Positions 60,599 to 64,000 of a DNA stretch of 64,000 nt are shown here, in pieces. Numbering within the stretch: position 1 is the first letter of the stretch; each line of letters opens with the position of its first letter. A program made the translations under genes and the position numbers. Under the pieces are notes generated by a model. That model did no database searches and was not told where the DNA came from. It saw only the letters and a program-made list of their open reading frames with translations. Source of the stretch: Lachnospiraceae bacterium (lineage in GTDB: Bacteria; Bacillota; Clostridia; Lachnospirales; Lachnospiraceae); contig JAHZAV010000009.1 in assembly GCA_019423745.1 (NCBI GenBank), positions 23,422-87,421 of the forward strand, in the 5' to 3' direction.

Positions 60599-61486
60599 TT
60601 AATACTTAATCCAAAAATAATCCAGATAAGCCTTATACTTATCCTGCGCTGTCAGGCAGGTATCTGTTAGATACCCTTTTTCGTTATCCCATTCTTTCAA
60701 TCCACGGTAATAAAACAGTTTCAGATTGTCCTCAATAATAAACGGAACAATATTATATTTCAGACACTCCTTAAACATGATCAATCTGCCGACACGTCCA
60801 TTTCCATCCTGAAACGGGTGTATTCTTTCAAACTTTACATGGAAATCCAGAATATTATCAAAGGTTTTCTCTTCTTTAGCGTTATATTCCTTCAGCAGCG
60901 CTTTCATCTTATCGGCAACTTCTTCCGGAAGGGCTGTTTCCATACCCCCAACCTCATTGGGCAATTTTTTATAATCTCCCACTGCAAACCAATCTTTTCT
61001 GGAATCGCTGGTTCCGCTTTTTAATGTCTGGTGAAGCTCCTTAATAAGCTTCTCAGTCAAAACAGATTTTGCATGATCAATAATCAAATCAATACAGCGG
61101 AAATGATTTGCTGTTTCAATCACATCATCCACATTGAGTACTTCATTTTCTACCCCAATGGTATTGGTTTCAAAAATATATCTGGTCTGATCGTGAGTCA
61201 GTCGACTACCTTCCATATGATTCGAATTATATGTCAAATCAATCTGCGTTTTATGATAAATCCCGCCTGAATATTTACTTTTTTTCTCCATCTGCAAAAT
61301 ATCCAGCAAAGTCGGCTGTTCTTTTTTCTTGTTGGAACGCTCCGGCTTTTTGGCATCCTCCGGAATGTTCCATGTCTTGCCGGTAAGGAACGCACCGTTT
61401 ACTCTCCCCTGGGCGCAGTAATTTCTTACACTTCGCTCCGATATATTCCATTTCCTAGCCGTTTCATTCACTGAAAGATATCGCAT
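60599..61486 (-). CDS. Fic family protein, class II (N-terminal inhibitory motif)
   Basis: The ATG at 61486 behind TGGAGG gives 295 residues. An excisionase-like HTH (YLSVNETARKWNISERSVRN) opens the protein, unusual for Fic. The inhibitory motif SNHMEG (S88-E92-G93) fits [S/T]xxxE[G/N] and the active-site loop is HPFQDGNGRVGR (223-234). Such enzymes attach AMP, or a related group, to Tyr, Ser or Thr of target proteins; the Glu blocks ATP until released. It follows another Fic gene by 64 bp and is followed by a wHTH gene. Confidence 0.9.
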   Translation of the reverse strand: MRYLSVNETARKWNISERSVRNYCAQGRVNGAFLTGKTWNIPEDAKKPERSNKKKEQPTLLDILQMEKKSKYSGGIYHKTQIDLTYNSNHMEGSRLTHDQTRYIFETNTIGVENEVLNVDDVIETANHFRCIDLIIDHAKSVLTEKLIKELHQTLKSGTSDSRKDWFAVGDYKKLPNEVGGMETALPEEVADKMKALLKEYNAKEEKTFDNILDFHVKFERIHPFQDGNGRVGRLIMFKECLKYNIVPFIIEDNLKLFYYRGLKEWDNEKGYLTDTCLTAQDKYKAYLDYFWIKY

Positions 61487-61550
61487 ATTTCCTCCATTCA
61501 TTTCTGTCAAATATTCTGAGTCAAAACCATATTTAGACAGTACCGCTGTC

Positions 61551-62162
61551 TTACTTCTCAGTCAGGTCTTCTGTTTTGAATACATAATAGCCTTCATAAT
61601 AATAGCTGTGATCAATGCCCTTCATATAAATTTCACGGTCATGAATATCGTCCGTCAGCGCATTTTTTAAAAGGAACTTAATTTCAATATCTTTAATCGG
61701 ACTCCGTTCCATGGCAAGAAGATAATCCTCTTTATCCACCTTGCTCCAATCCACCACATAGCCGATTTCTTTCTTCAGCATCAGATCAAGCCAGATTCTT
61801 GTACTTCTTCCATTGCCTTCCCTGAATGGATGGGCTACATTCATTTCCACATATTTTTCAATGATCTCATCGAAAGTTGACTGAGGCATTTTATCAATAC
61901 TTTGTAATGCTGCTTCCAGATACATCAGAGGCGCAAACCTGAAATTCCCTTTGGACAGATTCACCTCGCGAATTTTACCGGCAAAATCATAAATCTCATC
62001 AAATAAATATTTATGAATGGCCGCAAGACTTTCGTACGTTCCTGGCTCCAGTTTTTCCAGAAAGCCATTTTCAAACATTTCTATGGCTTTTTGCTTACTG
62101 ATTTTTTCTTCTGTTCTTGCCAATTCTGTTGAATCAGTAATACCCAATTTATTGTCAAGCAT
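61551..62162 (-). CDS. Fic family protein, class III (C-terminal inhibitory motif)
   Basis: A 203-residue stand-alone Fic domain. The active loop is HPFREGNGRSTR (111-122), with GNFRFAPLMYL as the flap. The C-terminus holds SYYYEG (S186-E190-G191), which matches [S/T]xxxE[G/N] placed after the Fic core, as in Neisseria NmFic. That protein AMPylates gyrase and is controlled by oligomer state and autoAMPylation. First gene of the Fic unit; promoter TTGAAA-18-TATAAT at 62217-62246. Having both self-inhibited classes in one operon is notable. Confidence 0.9.
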   Translation of the reverse strand: MLDNKLGITDSTELARTEEKISKQKAIEMFENGFLEKLEPGTYESLAAIHKYLFDEIYDFAGKIREVNLSKGNFRFAPLMYLEAALQSIDKMPQSTFDEIIEKYVEMNVAHPFREGNGRSTRIWLDLMLKKEIGYVVDWSKVDKEDYLLAMERSPIKDIEIKFLLKNALTDDIHDREIYMKGIDHSYYYEGYYVFKTEDLTEK

Positions 62163-62216
62163 ATATTAACCTCTCGTTCATCCACGTTCTGATTATGAAA
62201 CATCATATTTATAGTT

Positions 62217-62281
62217 ATTATATCACATATCGGCAACAACTTTCAAACATTCATTGGTTTTTATATATTATTATTGCCGAT
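62217..62281 (-). promoter_or_regulatory. promoter of the Fic operon with inverted repeat
   Basis: Minus-strand TTGAAA (62246-62241), 18 bp, TATAAT (62222-62217). An 8-bp exact inverted repeat ATCGGCAA/TTGCCGAT has one arm upstream of -35 (62281-62274) and the other between -35 and -10 (62236-62229), a likely operator for a dimeric repressor, perhaps the wHTH protein. Confidence 0.65.
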
Positions 62282-62307
62282 TTCGGAAGTTTTATATGGA
62301 CAATATA

Positions 62308-62345
62308 CAACAAAACCGGACTTCACATACAAGTGAAATCCGGTT
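62308..62345 (-). terminator. Rho-independent terminator of the DUF2971 gene
   Basis: On the minus strand AACCGGATTTCAC and GTGAAGTCCGGTT (one G-T pair) enclose 6 nt; the right arm runs into TTTTG. About 110 bp after the stop at 62456. Confidence 0.7.
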
Positions 62346-62455
62346 CTCATTCTATCTGTATACGATTTGCTTTAATACAATTTCTTCCATCCTGTTACAA
62401 ATATTATTCATCTTTTTAATTCATTACCAATCTTCTTATGTTTTATTGTTACTCC

Positions 62456-63388
62456 CTATGCTGTCAACTCCGCAATTCTAGTTGCAACTAATTCATATTT
62501 TTCTGAACATTCATCCATTCCCATTTGATACAAAGGAATATCCCAATATTCAGCTATATCTCCTAGTGCTTTTCTGTGCCTTTCCTCACACTTCATTCCT
62601 ATGTAAATTCCTCTAGGAATCGCTTTAGCATATGGAATCCCACTTGCATTTGATGGCACAAAATATCTGAATTCATTCTCATAATTCCACGATATATGCT
62701 TAACATTATATAGTAATAATGCCATATAAATTATTGTCAAATCATCATATTGCGTTATCTTTTCTCCTCGTTGTACATTTTCATCAATTTTATCGGAAAT
62801 TAATTCTGCATGCTTACGCATCAATGCAGTTACGTCTAGCCTTTCTTCTGTATATTGTATTGGGAATATATTACTTTTGAGTTCCAAATTTTCTTTTACA
62901 TCATAAGAAACGCAAAAACCTTTATGATTATTTGCATAATGAGCCCACATCGGCATTGACTGAACGCCATTAGCTGTAAAACATGTTCCCCTTATAAACA
63001 CAGTAAAATCATCTATCAATCTTCCTTTATGAACACGTAACCTATCGATATCTTCCAAACTTTCTGGATTGTAGAAAAAACTTTTACCATCAAATGGATC
63101 ATTAAAATCCTTAATCTCTGACATAAAGAGTTTTCCCTCACTTAGGGTTTGAAATTTTTTCTTATTTAACTCCTCATCATTTGACAATGAATAATATTTG
63201 AACAAAACATCAGGTACATGCAAACGTGTTATTTGGTATATAGTTTTAAAAATCTTTGTAGCAACAACTCCGTCACTCGCTTCTGACAAAATTCGCAAAG
63301 CTTTATAGTAATCCATCGGATACTTTTGTTTCCATTCTTCAAGATTCCAATCCTTTTCATCGATTTCCTCTGTTGGCATTTCTATCAT
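62456..63388 (-). CDS. DUF2971 domain protein
   Basis: A 310-residue cytoplasmic protein. VLFKYYSLSNDEELNKKKFQ, LFMSEIKDFNDPFDGK, CFTANGVQSMPMWAHYANNH, KGFCVSYDV and YENEFRYFVPSNASG are the DUF2971 signature; the S-MWAHYA-HKG and E-R-F elements recall ADP-ribosyltransferase-like folds. The family is frequent in defence islands and near mobile-element ends, but its activity is not established. No strong ribosome site is seen at the ATG (63388). It is the last gene before the right end of the element. Confidence 0.82.
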   Translation of the reverse strand: MIEMPTEEIDEKDWNLEEWKQKYPMDYYKALRILSEASDGVVATKIFKTIYQITRLHVPDVLFKYYSLSNDEELNKKKFQTLSEGKLFMSEIKDFNDPFDGKSFFYNPESLEDIDRLRVHKGRLIDDFTVFIRGTCFTANGVQSMPMWAHYANNHKGFCVSYDVKENLELKSNIFPIQYTEERLDVTALMRKHAELISDKIDENVQRGEKITQYDDLTIIYMALLLYNVKHISWNYENEFRYFVPSNASGIPYAKAIPRGIYIGMKCEERHRKALGDIAEYWDIPLYQMGMDECSEKYELVATRIAELTA

Positions 63389-63461
63389 TAAATCTTCAAT
63401 CTTCGTAATAATCCCCCCACATTGTTATAATATAACACATTTATCATAGCCTGGCTTTCTT

Positions 63462-63481
63462 TGTCGTAAAAGTGTCGTAAA
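63462..63481 (+). promoter_or_regulatory. candidate integrase arm-binding sites, right end
   Basis: TGTCGTAAA occurs at 63462-63470 and 63473-63481, the same sequence, spacing and strand as at 55102-55121. Confidence 0.6.
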
Positions 63482-63503
63482 ATCAGATAGGATTTTAAAA
63501 GAA

Positions 63504-63514
63504 TCCTTGATTTT
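63504..63514 (+). other. candidate right attachment core
   Basis: tccttgatttt, an exact direct repeat of 55003-55013, lies 22 bp outside the right arm-type boxes. Confidence 0.5.
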
Positions 63515-63731
63515 TAAGGAGTTTCATCGTTTAATACATCACCTGCCGTGGCAGATGAAAAGTATGCGATGTCTCATTATTTTTCTCCTTCTATGCCTTA
63601 AAACGACGTATTTTGGCGCTTTATGCGCAGTATCTGCATTCGCTCGACATCCGCTTTCTTTTACAGAAACCGCATAAAAGGGCGTAAACGAGCAAAATGT
63701 GGAAGCCGATAGTAGTCAAATCGTAGTCTCC

Positions 63732-63835
63732 AAGGGGGTGCAAGAATACCGCGCATTTTTCGTATTTTCTATCGTTATAAGGTAGATTTCCTATTTTTAC
63801 CCTAGGGGGTGCAAAATCACTCCAAGGGTGGTGCA
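63732..63835 (-). repeat. iteron-like TGCACC repeats
   Basis: On the minus strand TGCACCACCCTT (63835-63824), TGCACCCCCTA (63813-63803) and TGCACCCCCTT (63742-63732) are three same-direction copies. Between the outer pair lies a CTTATAACGATAG stretch, echoed by CTATCGTT and TTATAAGG nearer the right end. Such clusters occur at plasmid-type replication origins and regulatory regions of integrative elements. The whole 63515-63860 stretch has no convincing gene. Confidence 0.5.
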
Positions 63836-63859
63836 TTTTTAACGATAGGTCCTTATAAA

Positions 63860-63892
63860 AAGAAGCACAGGGCAGAAAATGCTCTGTGCTTC
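63860..63892 (-). terminator. Rho-independent terminator
   Basis: On the minus strand GAAGCACAG and CTGTGCTTC close a 13-nt loop, followed by TTTTTAT. It lies 6 bp after the stop of the partial gene at 63898. Confidence 0.85.
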
Positions 63893-63897
63893 ATATT

Positions 63898-64000
63898 TCA
63901 CTGTATTCGATTCAGAAGCACCTCGTTCAATATACCATAGGAATGGATGAACTTCCAGATGTTTTCATCAGCGTGGCAGAGACATACTGAAATTTGACTT
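63898..64000 (-). CDS. C-terminal end of an unknown protein (runs off window)
   Basis: The minus strand is open from the window edge to a TGA at 63898-63900, giving 33 residues that begin SQISVCLCHADENIWKFI and end EVLLNRIQ. A strong terminator follows at once, which supports a real gene end. The family cannot be told from this piece. It belongs to whatever lies right of the integrated element. Confidence 0.65.
   Translation of the reverse strand, partial: SQISVCLCHADENIWKFIHSYGILNEVLLNRIQ

Larger units (their letters stand above)
55003..63514. mobile_element. decayed integrative element with Tn916-type int/xis
   Basis: Bounds are set by an 11-bp direct repeat (tccttgatttt) at 55003 and 63504. 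Inside each end lies a pair of TGTCGTAAA boxes 11 bp apart, in the same orientation. int and xis are at the left. Replication, relaxase and type IV secretion genes are absent, and resolvase, ImmA-type and other fragments show decay. Cargo: Fic proteins, a toxin-antitoxin pair, a DUF2971 protein and a 44-residue gene. The length of 8.5 kb is short for a self-transferable element. The ends are inferred, not proven. Confidence 0.65.

Noticed and set aside
55003..63514. Insertion at a tRNA gene
   Set aside because: No tRNA-like cloverleaf is found at either proposed end; the target is an AT-rich spacer, as for Tn916-type elements.
63621..63836. 71-codon minus-strand frame near the right edge
   Set aside because: It runs through the TGCACC repeats, has no ribosome site and no protein-like pattern; the repeats explain the region better.

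Overview
The window looks like the chromosome of a low-GC anaerobic Firmicute of the family Lachnospiraceae (a gut Clostridia lineage). This rests on gene content: Gram-positive PolC, MurT/GatD, YerC, DUF1836, two Rrf2 regulators, a ferredoxin-dependent IorAB, and AAGGAGG-type ribosome binding sites in AT-rich spacers. I do not assign a genus. No rRNA, tRNA or CRISPR array was seen.

Layout. (1) 1-8521, minus strand: a surface-polysaccharide cluster with two glycosyltransferases, a Wzm/Wzt-type ABC exporter, an initiating sugar-phosphate transferase, two proteins sharing an FLARDG-type domain (one fused to a HAD domain), and the start of an HMGL-like aldolase gene that runs off the window edge. 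(2) 8819-21022: a SleB-type cell wall hydrolase, HAD and PHP phosphatases, an AEC carrier, a NYN/OST-HTH protein, an orphan NMT1-type lipoprotein, a PTS EIIC next to a YcbA/YcbB (GlnK/GlnL)-like two-component system, YerC and small unknowns. Two copies of a palindromic element with compensatory base changes lie here. (3) 21085-31600: D-serine dehydratase, FliB-type methylase, purine permease, PTS enzyme I, cysK-metY with two Rrf2 regulators, and a PurF paralogue whose catalytic Cys is Gly. (4) 31824-38144: a cold-shock gene and an arylpyruvate oxidation cluster (PaaK-IorA-IorB-ACT-PaaK-ACT). (5) 38374-54972: small housekeeping genes, polC-ispG, murT-gatD, a three-subunit molybdenum hydroxylase and a low-molecular-weight phosphatase.

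(6) About 55003-63514 is a small, decayed integrative element. A Tn916-type int/xis pair sits at the left. Paired TGTCGTAAA boxes with identical 11-bp phasing lie inside both ends, and an 11-bp direct repeat (tccttgatttt) lies outside them. No conjugation or replication genes remain. The cargo is toxin/defence-like: two Fic proteins and a winged-helix protein, an MqsR-like toxin candidate with a Panacea/SocA-domain antitoxin behind a promoter bracketed by two 31-bp repeats, a DUF2971 protein, fragments of a resolvase, an ImmA-type protease and other genes, and an unlisted 44-residue gene. The leader of that gene folds into a hairpin whose apical loop is complementary to the sequence abutting its own Shine-Dalgarno. 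To the right, iteron-like TGCACC repeats and the tail of another gene suggest a second mobile element beyond the edge.

The best candidates for something undescribed are the 44-aa gene with its pseudoknot-like leader beside the Panacea module, the two-copy covarying palindrome at 14.1 and 17.7 kb, and the Cys-less PurF paralogue directly before a Cys-bearing Rrf2 regulator. Functions are inferred from motifs read by eye; no database search was run.
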